Shown in pieces: positions 1 through 10,608 of a stretch of 64,000 nt of DNA (its first letter is position 1; each line of letters begins with the position of its first letter). Origin of the DNA: Lunularia cruciata (Eukaryota; Streptophyta; Marchantiopsida; Lunulariales; Lunulariaceae); assembly GCA_948567375.1 (NCBI GenBank), contig OX419759.1, forward strand, positions 56,138,593 through 56,202,592, given 5' to 3'. The translations under genes were made by a program, and so were the position numbers. The notes under the pieces are model-generated. The model was given only the letters and a program-made list of their open reading frames with translations, searched no databases and was not told the DNA's origin.

Positions 1-2
1 CG

Positions 3-1922
3 GATCCGACACAACTATGGGGGGCGCAGACTCGCATGGCGCCATTCCCCACAAATGCACCGTGGCAAAATTTCGTGCTCAACACTGGTACTACTGCAGA
101 GTACCTACATCCATACAGCATTCAGTCTTCCGATGGCAAGCTCGCGATCTGCTACCCCAAGCGCATGGCGGAAATGGCCATTATGTTCCAAGTGATTATA
201 GCTGATCTCATTTTCTCTTGTTTGGAAGAGGGGACTTCTCCTCATACTGTCACCCATTACGATGATCTTAGTGTAACTCTGTCTTATGGTTCTGGGAGAC
301 TCTCTGTTCCCATTGTCCGTGGAAGTCCTTATGTCACTATGATTTATAATGGAGGGACTCCTGTTATTTCCACGTCTCATGCGATTCTGGATGTGTCCTC
401 TAATGCTGACAATACCAAGCATAAGGTGATACTCAACAATGACCAGACGTGGTTGATCTACTGTTCTGCATCTCTACCTATCGACAGGAATTTGGCAATC
501 AACAACAATGGGCAGCTTTACACTGGAACGATCAGGGTCGCTGTGCTACCGACAGGGAACGCAACCGACTCCAATGAGGGTTACCTAGATCAGTACAAGG
601 GTGCATATCCCGTGGGCGGAGATGCCGATTTCTCAGTTCCGTTCCAAGTCAAGTATACCTGGAAGAAGGAGGGGAACGGAGACCTGTTGATTCTCAGTCT
701 TCCTCATCAACGAGAGAGCGCATCTCTGTCAGCTGTACAGTCAATTCCCAGCCTCGCTTACACCAGCATGGATGGATCTTTGCAAGGGGTTGTAGGGGAT
801 ACATGGACCATTACTCTTGCTCCTATTTCGGTAGGATGGTACTCGACCACTGGGTTGGTGAAGCCTGAATATAGGGATCCTATTGTGGCTGCTTTACAGA
901 AGGACGTCGCAAATCTGTCTTCGATAAATACTACATCTACATACTTCTACGGAAAGCTAATAGCTAGAGCTGCGAGATTGGCTCTGATTGCGGAGGAAAT
1001 TGGAGGCTGTGAACCCGAGGTGGAGAAGGTTCGGGAATATCTCGAAACCACTATCACTCCTTGGTTTGACACAAGCTTTGTAGGCAATGCTCTTGTGTAC
1101 GACAGCAAGTGGGGAGGTATTGTGAGTAAAACTGGTGCGACTGATGTAGGTGGGGACTTCGGATTAGCTCTCTACAACGATCACCACTTCCATTTTGGCT
1201 ACTTCGTTTATGCAGGGGCTGTGCTTGCGAAGCTCGATGGAGAATGGGCCCAGAAGTACAAGACATATCTTTACGCTTTGATGATGGATTACATGAACCC
1301 ACTGCCTGCGACGCAAATCTCTCCCCGTCTCAGGAACTTCGATTCGTACAAGCTGCACTCATGGGCTGCGGGTCTCACAGATTTTGTTGACGGCAGAAAT
1401 CAGGAGAGTACCTCAGAAGCGATCAATGCGTACTACGCTGCGTCCCTTCTCGGTTTAGCTTACGGGGATGCAGGACTCACTCAGCTGGGTCTCACTCTGA
1501 CTGCTTTCGAGATCAATGCTGCCCAGGCCCTATGGCACGTACGTCGGCACAGTACCCTGTACGACGATGTTTTTGTGGAGGATAATCGGGTGGTGGGAGT
1601 TTTGTGGGCTAATAAAAGAGACAGTGGTTTGTGGTTTGCTCCACCAACGAGCAAGGAAATGAGATTAGGGATTCAAGTTCTGCCCATATCCCCAGTTACA
1701 GGGTTTGTGTTTACAGACGAGAAATTCGTGCATGAGCTCGTGGACTGGACTCTACCGAGATTGAGCGAACCGGATGTGACTGACGGATGGAGAGGGTTCA
1801 CATATGCGCTTCAATACCTTTACCACCCTCATCCTGCCGTCAACATGATTGATCAGCTGGAAGAGTTCGACGATGGAAACTCAAGGACGAATTTGCTCTG
1901 GTGGATTTACACTCGCTTGTGA
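3..1922 (+). CDS. GH81 endo-1,3-beta-glucanase (beta-glucan-binding-protein type), 5' partial
   Basis: GH81 enzymes hydrolyse internal beta-1,3 linkages of glucan; plant members such as the soybean beta-glucan-binding protein also bind oomycete or fungal wall glucan. Residues are numbered from the ATG at 36. The N-terminal family signature (PFPTNAPWQNFV) lies at residues 3-14. The active-site region has YNDHHFHFGY with Asp382, and further on HSWAAGL followed by DGRNQESTSEA with Glu457 and Glu461, the family's catalytic carboxylates. The gene ends at a TGA (1920-1922) with no intron in 1.9 kb. The frame is open from base 3, and relatives have about 30 residues before the PTN motif, so the true start probably lies outside the window and the ATG at 36 is internal. 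No frameshift or stop is seen, so I read it as functional. Confidence 0.93.
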   Translation, partial: DPTQLWGAQTRMAPFPTNAPWQNFVLNTGTTAEYLHPYSIQSSDGKLAICYPKRMAEMAIMFQVIIADLIFSCLEEGTSPHTVTHYDDLSVTLSYGSGRLSVPIVRGSPYVTMIYNGGTPVISTSHAILDVSSNADNTKHKVILNNDQTWLIYCSASLPIDRNLAINNNGQLYTGTIRVAVLPTGNATDSNEGYLDQYKGAYPVGGDADFSVPFQVKYTWKKEGNGDLLILSLPHQRESASLSAVQSIPSLAYTSMDGSLQGVVGDTWTITLAPISVGWYSTTGLVKPEYRDPIVAALQKDVANLSSINTTSTYFYGKLIARAARLALIAEEIGGCEPEVEKVREYLETTITPWFDTSFVGNALVYDSKWGGIVSKTGATDVGGDFGLALYNDHHFHFGYFVYAGAVLAKLDGEWAQKYKTYLYALMMDYMNPLPATQISPRLRNFDSYKLHSWAAGLTDFVDGRNQESTSEAINAYYAASLLGLAYGDAGLTQLGLTLTAFEINAAQALWHVRRHSTLYDDVFVEDNRVVGVLWANKRDSGLWFAPPTSKEMRLGIQVLPISPVTGFVFTDEKFVHELVDWTLPRLSEPDVTDGWRGFTYALQYLYHPHPAVNMIDQLEEFDDGNSRTNLLWWIYTRL

Positions 1923-3409
1923 TCATATTTGCAATTCCTGAAAAAATTAGCTTAGCAATCTGTTCTGTATCAAAGCATTTTCCAGCCACCCCGGTGTTAT
2001 TTATGATAGGAGAGTCAGTAGTGGATCCGTTCTCTGTCCATTTTTTAAGCTCGAAGATCGAGTTCGGGTTGTTCACAGCTCAATCCCAATGCTGCAACGG
2101 TCAAATGTACCTTTTGTAAGTTCTGACATAATGCATAGCCGTTGTGGGAAAAATCATTTGTTGTTTCTCCAAGTGAGAAACTATGTAATTTATACTACTG
2201 CCAAAGTTGGCAATTTTCCCCGTGGAGATAATCAGAGTTCAATCTCAAAGATTCAGCAAATTGTCGACATTGCTTCCTTCCCACTGTATTTTTATTTCTT
2301 TCCCTGTGTCGTGTACTGAGTTCCCCCACTTTGTCTGTCCTCGTACATCTTGTCAAGTCAACAGAGCAAACAAACAACTTTCGCATGACAAGAACCGAAC
2401 GTAAGGTTCAGGGTCCCACTGGCGTCTTGTCATACACCTGCTTCAGTCCACCGAATCCCTGGTAATCAGTATCTTTAGAGTCAGCAGGCATTACTCTTAA
2501 GATTCATCTTTCTAGACTGGTACATTCCTTTCCTGCCATGAGATAAATCAACATGCCCGGCGGGGTTCTTCATGTTTCTCTTTTAATATTTATACTGTTA
2601 CGAGCATCAAATGGTCATCATCATGGTTCCAACTCCACCAAACGTAGGCCCATAGGCCCACTTTCTGATCATGCTGCTTGGATCTTCCCCAGTGGGCTCC
2701 ATTGTGTGGTTAGTACTGGTGGTCGTGCGATATTTAATTGTATGGGGAGCTGCTACCAGCTGACAGTCAGAAATGTATTTACAATGGTGCAGTATGTTTG
2801 ATCACCTACATTTCTAAGGCTGCAAAATGTCTCATAAGGCAAAGTGAAATGTACATTAGCCTGCAGCATTTTTCCAACGTCTCAACTTCAAACCGTTGCC
2901 GCTGTTGTCTTTCGAGACTATGGGATACGAGAATCCACTGGCAAACTTTTGGAAGATTCAGTGCATGCTAAGTTCATATGTAATTCCTGCGTGTCATTTC
3001 ATAGCGTTAGAAAGAAAACCTCCGTCACAAGGTTGCCTGCATGGCCACATTACCGACGGAAAGAGAAAAGTTGAAGTCGTACCATTCTCCAACGTCCCAA
3101 TACTTACCCAACCGTTGCTCTGGCTTACAAGGGAAACGAAGAAGCAAAAGATAAAGGTACTTTATGTTAATGCAGTTTGATGGGATCAAAGACTTGTCTT
3201 TTGGTTTGTACTCAAAGACTGTAGCTATGGGCATTTGCTTCAGAAGTCACCCGAAACAATTTGAAAGACAAATTTGTCGCAGTTGGTCTTAGATGATAAT
3301 CGACGCTGCATCGACGAGTCTGCATCTGCGACGCGATCAGATCAGCAGGTCCAGGCTGAAATTCGTACCTAGCTTTAAGAACCAGGCTTTATGCATTCAA
3401 GATATGTTT

Positions 3410-3602
3410 CACGTCATTCAGATAGGTTTTCAACGTGACTGTAACATCTTTAGGGGCCATTCTCTGGAGAATCAAAATAACAAGTGATACTTTGATCAAC
3501 CTTCTTGATCATCACGTCATTCAGATAGGTTTTCAACGTGACTGTAACATCTTTAGGGGCCATTCTCTGGAGAATCAAAATAACAAGTGAAACTTTAATC
3601 AG
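3410..3602. repeat. 103-bp tandem duplication
   Basis: About 90 bases starting cacgtcattcagatagg at 3410 recur at 3513 with only a few changes near the end, separated by a 12-base spacer. Both copies are non-coding and the near identity points to a recent event. Confidence 0.85.
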
Positions 3603-4092
3603 GTTGATCATCTGGCAAGATGTGACAACATAACTGTTTCCTCAAGTTTCTTTTGATATAACACCGTGATTAATCATTGATTTTGCTGCATCAAGTTACT
3701 GTAGAATCTGAGCCCAATAGTACCCGGAAGGAAAAACAGAGGGAATACAGTGATACTTGATGCTATGGTACACATACCACTGGTTTATACTGTTCCTAGT
3801 TTTCTAGCAAGAATAAGTCTTTCTCTTTTATCGTTTTTGTGCAGCCATGGTGATTCTACAACAGTGCGCTTGAAAATTGATAATATCGGGCATAAAGTGT
3901 CTCTTCTGACATACGTTCACAAAGAAAAGGATTTATTGTGTAGACTGATAGGCTGCACGTTCATTGCGCAGAACTCCTCTTAAACATGTAGATGACATCA
4001 GTGCAATTCAAGTTTTGGCAGGACGCAAAGTAATGAGCATTGGCACGACGCTCAGTCTTTTGCAATGTATTTAGAGTCGAGATCCAAAACCT

Positions 4093-4161
4093 TATGACAA
4101 GCAGGGGGTCTTCCCATCCTTCGTTTTTCCTTCGCGGTCGCCTTCTTCATATGACAAGCAG
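4093..4161 (-). mobile_element. Short retroposon family, copy 1 (45 bp, 12-bp TSD)
   Basis: A 45-base insert (4105-4149) lies between two exact copies of tatgacaagcag (4093-4104 and 4150-4161). It starts ggggtcttcccatcc and ends cgcggtcgccttcttca. The core matches inserts near 9.86, 10.5, 12.5 and 21.85 kb. Strand is given relative to the 10.5 kb copy as plus. Confidence 0.8.
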
Positions 4162-5323
4162 CGGCACATGAGAAAGTATCTTGACGAGGCAAGCTGATAA
4201 TCCTCATTTCTAGATGTCTAATCGAGGAATAACAAGATCTCAATCATGTTCTTAAGTTTCATTGGATCTAACACCACAGAATGCTTTCCAAAGGCGTAGG
4301 CATAAATTGTAGACCTGTTCCAATCAACCCTTTTACCATGAATAGTGTTCAAGTCAATTGACCCCATCGAACCCGTTAGAAAGCGAATAAGCACCAATAA
4401 AAGTTCACTGTTCAAACCATGAACATCCTAAGGACTTTACCGAGTCCCAGGGACTTATGTCACAACTTTCGTCTTCGTCCATCGTTGGGCCATGAGACCA
4501 AAACAGAAGTAGTGTGGCTTTGTTCTCCGCGGGAGGCGGATGAAGAATATTGCTGTGAACGAGAACAACAACAGCTACGTCCGCAATTTAGACACATTTA
4601 CCACATGATACAAGTTCTTTCCTCGACAGGAAAAACAACCAATCAGACTTCTTAAAAATGAAGAATAAAATATTACCTGCATATCGTTGTGGTCCTCCGG
4701 AGACCAAAGATCCGAAAGTGACGGCTGTATGGGTTTAGCTTTATTGAACGCACTTCGAGTACTTTTATAGCAGGGACTGTGAGCGTTTATAGCGTTGACA
4801 GATCTACTCTTGACTGAATAAAGTTTTTATTCCGTGAGCGAATCATTGATGATTGTTCGTCGGTTTTAGAAACGTCAAATGTCCAAATATGAATGTTCGT
4901 GGAGATCTTTGAAGTGTACTTGTCACGATACAATAGGTCCTCACACGAGGACCTATTCAAAGGAACTAAATCAAGGCTAAACGAAGTCCTGATGAATGCA
5001 TTTTAGACACAAAATCCCAGTTAATGATACTCATAACTGCAATGCTATTCAGAAATTGGAGTGGAATTCTAGTCAAACGGTGAACCAAATTGCAAGGTAG
5101 GTCACAAAATTGCTGCTCGTAAATTTCTGGCGTCTACCTCATAGCATTGTGAGCTGGTATTTGGAGACTTGGTCTCACTTTTTGTATTTTGAATTCATCA
5201 TATCACTTGATTTTAGTTTGCTAGTTTCAGTAAATCTCAGATTTCAGTTTGCTGGTTTCAGTTTCAGTTCACCTTTTTTTTTTGGGGGTCTAAATACATC
5301 CCACCTTATCTAGGGATAAGTGA

Positions 5324-5370
5324 TTAGGGTTAGGGTTAGGGTTAGGGTTAGGGTTAAGGTTAAGGTTAAG
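5324..5370 (+). repeat. Interstitial telomere-like array
   Basis: Five perfect TTAGGG units (5324-5353) run into TTAAGG units (5354-5370). The array is bracketed by direct copies of gataagtgattagggt near 5315 and 5373. Isolated cttagggttaagcag motifs follow near 5410 and 5650. Most land plants use TTTAGGG, so this is either a different telomere type, telomerase-mediated break repair, or a simple repeat. Confidence 0.75.
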
Positions 5371-7868
5371 AAGATAAGTGATTAGGGTAAAGAGGGGCGA
5401 AGCCTCACTTAGGGTTAAGCAGGGCCACTCACTAGCTTCTGCTTCTATGTTTATATGTGTGTTTTCGGGGCTTGTTATTGTGAGTTCTCTTACAAGGGTT
5501 ATCCCTAAAACACCTTGCGTAACATCATCTCATGTGTATTCTATGCTACTTCAGTTTTGGATGTTATTCATGTTGGATGAGTGAACTTGGGTGTACTCTC
5601 TTTGAGAACAGTAGCGCAGAGAGAGGTATAATATCGTTGAGTGCAATCACTTAGGGTTAAGCAGTGTGTCTACTTTGGTGAGACTAGAAGAAACTTGAGT
5701 GGTAGTATGTCAGACAAATCAGAAGTTAGAATGACAGGCAAACCTTCTACTTCGCAAGAGCATAAACAAAAGTTCATAGTTGAACATAGTTGAATATTGA
5801 GATACTTGAGACCTTTCATATTTGATTCTTTGGCTACGTGCTCTCTTGATTCAAGGAACACCATAATAGTTTATAGTTCATAGTTTTCATCGAAGATCTC
5901 TATATGAAACATTCTGAAACTGTAAAGGGGTTTCTTGTAACGGAGAATAAGGAGAGTGAGAACTCTTCTTGACGGTAAGTCTCCTCAATGTTCAGGAGCT
6001 GAAAAGCACCGGAGGTGATATTACCCGCCTTATAGCTAATCTGTATGAAAGCGACAGCCAAAGATAGTTGCGAGTGCCCAGTTATGGTGAAAGTCTTCGA
6101 CTCTAAAGAATCACGTGCAGAAAGAGATGGTGCATAGTTGTCTCTTTTGAGAGAGGATAAATAATCAGGTCGTTCGAAGATAGACATCGACCTCCACCTT
6201 TTCCAAAGTATCAGTGCAGTATGTGCGAACATACTTTCATGGTAGCCAAGGTCTTATGATGTTCTCTTTTCCCTGAAAGCGAAAAGTCTGCCGGTCAGGA
6301 TCAATAAGTGCTTACCGTCGTACCTACTGCATCGTTTCAAAATTAGGATAGTGGAACTTACTTAACTCGTATTAAGCGATCTGGTATGCACTAGTTTGTT
6401 TATGGATTCCAACTCTGGCAAGAGTAGTGCTATTGCTCAACTGAAGCACACCACAAATTGACAAAAAAGGTAATGGCATTTAAGACAGATTTGCATTAGA
6501 TTGTCGACAACTGTTGCTTACCTCAAAGTTACGTCGGAACAACACTCTGAATTGACTCAAATATAAGCTAAATTTAAGACTTGTCTGGAACCCGCAACTC
6601 ATGCTACAAAGCACTAGGGGTATCGAGGAACAGACTCTGGACGTTTTAGCCTTCAGCCTTGTAGCCAAAGCTGTCTTTAGAAAATGATTTCAAAGCGTGT
6701 AAATCAGGTTCAGGCCACTGGTCATATTCTAACGGGAAGTGGTTGACTATTCTAATGATTACACATAGATCGCACTTTCTGCTCATTCCGTAGGTTGGAA
6801 CAAACAACACATCATTCTTTGCGTGTGCATACGATAGACCATAAAAAAAGAAGGATATAAAAGTACTACAAATCGCGTACTTCCATAACCTGAATGCGCT
6901 GAAGATAGAGGATGTTTGACGACCTATGAATATTTGTTGAGCACATGAGTTCGAATTGTACGAGTGGTGATTACAGCAAATCAGGTTGCAATAGAACAGC
7001 GAAGGAAGAAAACTCCAACAAACCAATCCTAACACATCCTTTGAACCCATCCTCTGCTTCCTAGCACATCCCCTGAACCCGTTATCTGGCCACATGTTAT
7101 GCAGTAGGTAAGGCAAACGCTTTAATTCAGGCATCACCAAGCTACCGGTAGAGTTATGTGAGCTGTTCACGACGTTCTTTAGTGCCCACTAGAGTCATCT
7201 TTCTTCTCCCTGGTATCATATGATGAGCAAGCTTGTGCCTGGGAACTCTCCCATCTCTCTTCACGCTCTTTCTCCGCTAAACCCCTCAATCTGCATGTGC
7301 AATTTCTGTGCACATGGATCGGGAGCAGGAGACACCAGTCTTACTGCACAGGTAAGATTCACATTCTCGCATTTCTTACACTCTTCCCCTTTCAGTTTTG
7401 CACCGCCCATACAGCTAGTAGGGAGGCAGTTTCGGTCCATATTTCCCTTGGGTTCTTCTCTTCTCCTCTTCTACGGTAGATCTTTTATGCACTCACATTG
7501 CTATTTCCCAGCTCACTTTCTCTCTTTGTGACCTTTGCACCGTCCATGTAGGTCCGAGCAAAAGGCTACGGAATGGTTTCACTGGGACAGTTGCTGGCAG
7601 ATCGATCTTGGATTAGGGATTTATCATGAGACGCTACCGATTTGGTTGGTATTTACTAACAGCTCGTACTTTTATATGCCTTATTCAGAGTAATGCAATG
7701 AGGTGCTCATTGATGGTAGTAAGTGTGTAGATACTTCCGCAAAATCCTCCATCGGAAAAGTGAGGTTTTATGTGCTCTGACGGAGTCTCTCCACTCTCGA
7801 AACTAGAAACAAAATCTGTCAGAGCACAGTGTATGTTTACAGTGACACCCTATTTCACAAGTTCATGT
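5371..7868. other. No recognisable gene
   Basis: Short ORFs only. A 174-codon minus-strand frame at 6646-7170 lacks an ATG near its start and shows no domain. A pyrimidine-rich plus-strand stretch lies near 7200-7530. Confidence 0.5.
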
Positions 7869-8808
7869 CTATATGAGCAGAACGTATCCTTCTACAACCA
7901 ATTCTGTTGTGGATAAGTACTGAACATCCACCTGTGGTTGCTCGCTGTTCCGATACTCTGTCTTGTTTGACCAATTCGGTTGCTTTATGATATTCTCACG
8001 GGTTACTGCCCCACCATCTTTGGCACCCACGCACTGTGCATAATCCGGAGGATTGCAGTTCTGACAATTGGTGTCCATATAGGCAGAAATATAAATGCTA
8101 GCTGAAATCCATAGTTCCGCGACAGACGTAAGACTAATTGAATTTAGGCACATGTATAGGGCATTCTTGACAGTGAAATCGTCTCACAAGAAGGCAGAGG
8201 ATTCCTAGCCGATCATAATCTTTGAACTGCCTGTAACCCGGGATTTGAGAAATGGATCGGACGGAGAATAAGAAAGTTGATAATAGTTGCGGTCTAGAAT
8301 ACGGATGAACGAGAGGACGGCATTGAGCATCCTATCACCTACTCAAGAAAATTTCACGAAAGTGGCCGATCAGTTGAATACAAAAGCTCTTTACCCGCTT
8401 ACCCAAGGTTCTGGTCCTCGTGATGTTTGATTTGAATGCGATAAGATTATGAATGGCTGAGAACCCTGAGTGGCCAAGGCTTACCAAGCACCAGCTGGAT
8501 TCGTCCCCTTTCGCGATGAGGGCGTTGTTTCGAGCAGCATCTTCCAACAACTTCTCACCACGACAGAACTCACAAGTACTCCAACTATTGATATGGTTTA
8601 AAGCAATTAAGTGTTTGCAGCACTCCTCCTCGGGTGGTTTTGATTGTGCACTTTCACCTTGATTGTAAAATTCATCCAAAGTACTGTAGCCTCCCCACAT
8701 GTCCCTAACGAAATTCGAAGCAGAGGATGTCGCAGTGTGCTGATTTTGAGCAAAATTTCCAAGCGAGAAGAAAGTATGTTTTATTCCATGTTCATCGATC
8801 TGGGCCAT
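7869..8808 (-). CDS. Candidate two-exon gene of unknown function
   Basis: I do not recognise this protein. The ATG at 8808 sits in a strong plant start context (aacaaATGGCC). Exon 1 (8808-8485, 108 codons) ends at a GTAAGC donor; exon 2 (8060-7869) follows a CAG acceptor in phase 0 and ends with TAG, giving 171 residues. Visible features are a CEFC pair with a nearby second Cys cluster in exon 1 and an NCNPPDYAQC stretch at the exon 2 start, which could be metal ligands. No signal peptide or membrane segment is apparent. The case rests on start context, matching splice phase and ordinary amino-acid composition; a chance ORF is possible. Confidence 0.3.
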
Positions 8809-9826
8809 TTGTTGGGTAGCGGCTTCGATTCACCTTCTTCCAGTAAATTATGAAATCGCGATTCCATCACTAGCGAATTTCCTCAAATTTGATGATGTGA
8901 AAGCTGTAAAATGTCGACATCTGCCTTATGCTGATTTTCTTAAATCCTGGACGCGATTGGTTCGTAGTCAATCTCTTCCTGATTTTGAAACAAGAATTCA
9001 GAAGGTCGGAGCCTAACCGTTCGTCTTACACTTCTGTTACTTCTGCGCTCCGTTCGGTATCATAATTCTGAAAGGGCAGACTTCTGCTGAATCCTGAGGG
9101 AATTCGGGTTGCAATCAAGAATCATCAGGCTGAATCCAGTTCAATTGGCAAGCGCAACGTGGAAGTCTTGGAGAAAACAGCGGCAGTGTGGCTGACATTC
9201 ATATCAGCAAGATGGATTTGCGAAGACTTCAGGTGTGAAACTGCCGCACAGAAGGGGTCTGTAGGAGCAAATGACAAGCCTGATTTTTGGGTGGTCACGT
9301 CTTAATATGTTCACAACCCGACTTCGACTCAATTTTCCAGAGCCACTGAGCTCAGCTAAGTGCATGAAAACACGACGCAACATTTTCAGCGAGGAGTTTT
9401 CTTCTGCACTTCCAGCTCAGAACGTTGAGAAACGAAAGTTGCTTACAAAAGATAAAGGTCAAAACTCAATCTTTGACCCTATAATGACACTTCTAACTCA
9501 ACCTCACGCAAACGTAGGTGTGAATCACTGATGTCAATTTTTAGCTCAGCACCCACGTTCAGACCGCAGTCATGCAGAGTGCATGAAACTCTTGTGGCTT
9601 TGAGCTCTCTACATGTAGGAGCGCTGTTACCCATCTCAGTTTAAGCGATTAAGCTGCAATCCAATAGATTATCTGGAGGTTGGAATTGGGTGGGTGAATT
9701 ACATTCTCTCTAGATCGGTGTCCTGACACACTCATTGAGATTACGAATCTACCCATCATCACCTGAGAATTCTGCATTGCTTATTGCGGTCCTTCACTGT
9801 CAAGCATTGAAGTCGATCCATATTAA

Positions 9827-9894
9827 ATAGTATCATGGGGTTTTCCATCCTTCTTGTTATCACACGCGGTCGCGTTCTACGTTTATAGTATCAT
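9827..9894 (-). mobile_element. Short retroposon family, copy 2 (48 bp, 10-bp TSD)
   Basis: A 48-base insert (9837-9884) sits between exact copies of atagtatcat. It begins ggggttttccatcc, the same 5' boundary as copy 1, and ends in the cacacgcggtcgcg version of the tail, a second subtype shared with copy 4. Confidence 0.78.
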
Positions 9895-10470
9895 CGGAAT
9901 GACAGAAACCTGTAGTGTTTGCATATGCAATTCTTTTGAAGTCTGGCACTACCGAACCTCTTTAATGCATTCCAATGATGAGCAACTGAATTACAGATAG
10001 TCCTACCGATGACCAAATACTCATTGGCAGACGTAGGTAACGAGCAATAAGTAAAAAGTTTTGGATTCTTTCTTCTGCATCACTTCACACGTTCCATTTT
10101 CCAGAAGGGCAGAAAGTAATGAGCAAGAATCACTGGTGGTTTGTGCAGAGATAGAGTTAACCGACCCCCATATTTGGCAGACCCTCAAGTTGGCGGGAGA
10201 CTTAGCCAACCCCCCCGGAAGCCTTGACGGGGGCACGTCAGTCCTATGTGGCGATGGATTCACAAACACGTACTATTGTTCCTAAGTTAGTCACTATAAA
10301 GCATAGGACTAAACCTAAGTGGTTGCCAGCTATAGCTCATGGACGCCACGCCGGACCATGTCGCTCTCGGTGGTGGGTGGGGGGACCCTTTGAAGTGTTA
10401 CTCGGATTGTTTGTGGATCAGTCATGAGAGGAACCTGTAAATCACAATTGTGGGGGATAGTTGATGAGTT

Positions 10471-10608
10471 ATAAACATAGCAAGAAAAAGGCGACCGCGT
10501 AGGAAAAATGAAGGATGGGAAGACCCCATCAAGCCGTACAAGGGAGAGACAAAAAAAGGTAACATGGGGCTAAGCCCCACTAGAGTCTGTATGAGAAATA
10601 AACATAGC
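10471..10608 (+). mobile_element. Short retroposon family, copy 3 (116 bp, 11-bp TSD)
   Basis: A 116-base insert (10482-10597) lies between exact copies of ataaacatagc. It holds the common core (ggcgaccgcgtagg, then gaaggatgggaagacccc), a middle part (atcaagccgtacaagg) and a perfect hairpin tggggctaagcccca near the far end. It has no ORF and no terminal inverted repeats. It is one of two long copies. Confidence 0.82.

Larger units (their letters stand above)
1923..5323. other. Intergenic DNA without a recognisable gene
   Basis: The first few hundred bases are probably 3' UTR of the GH81 gene. The rest has only short ORFs with no recognisable domain. It contains the 103-bp duplication and one short retroposon copy, listed separately. 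Confidence 0.6.

Noticed and set aside
5324..5660. CRISPR array or chromosome end
   Set aside because: Telomere-like hexamers without spacers, and ordinary unique DNA continues on both sides.
6646..7170. 174-codon minus-strand ORF as a gene
   Set aside because: It has no ATG near the start, no domain and an odd Cys/Ser/Phe-rich composition; no splice or start signals support it.
10520..10545. Group II intron domain V in the short retroposon family (agccgtac motif)
   Set aside because: The motif resembles one strand of domain V, but the matching strand and bulge are absent.
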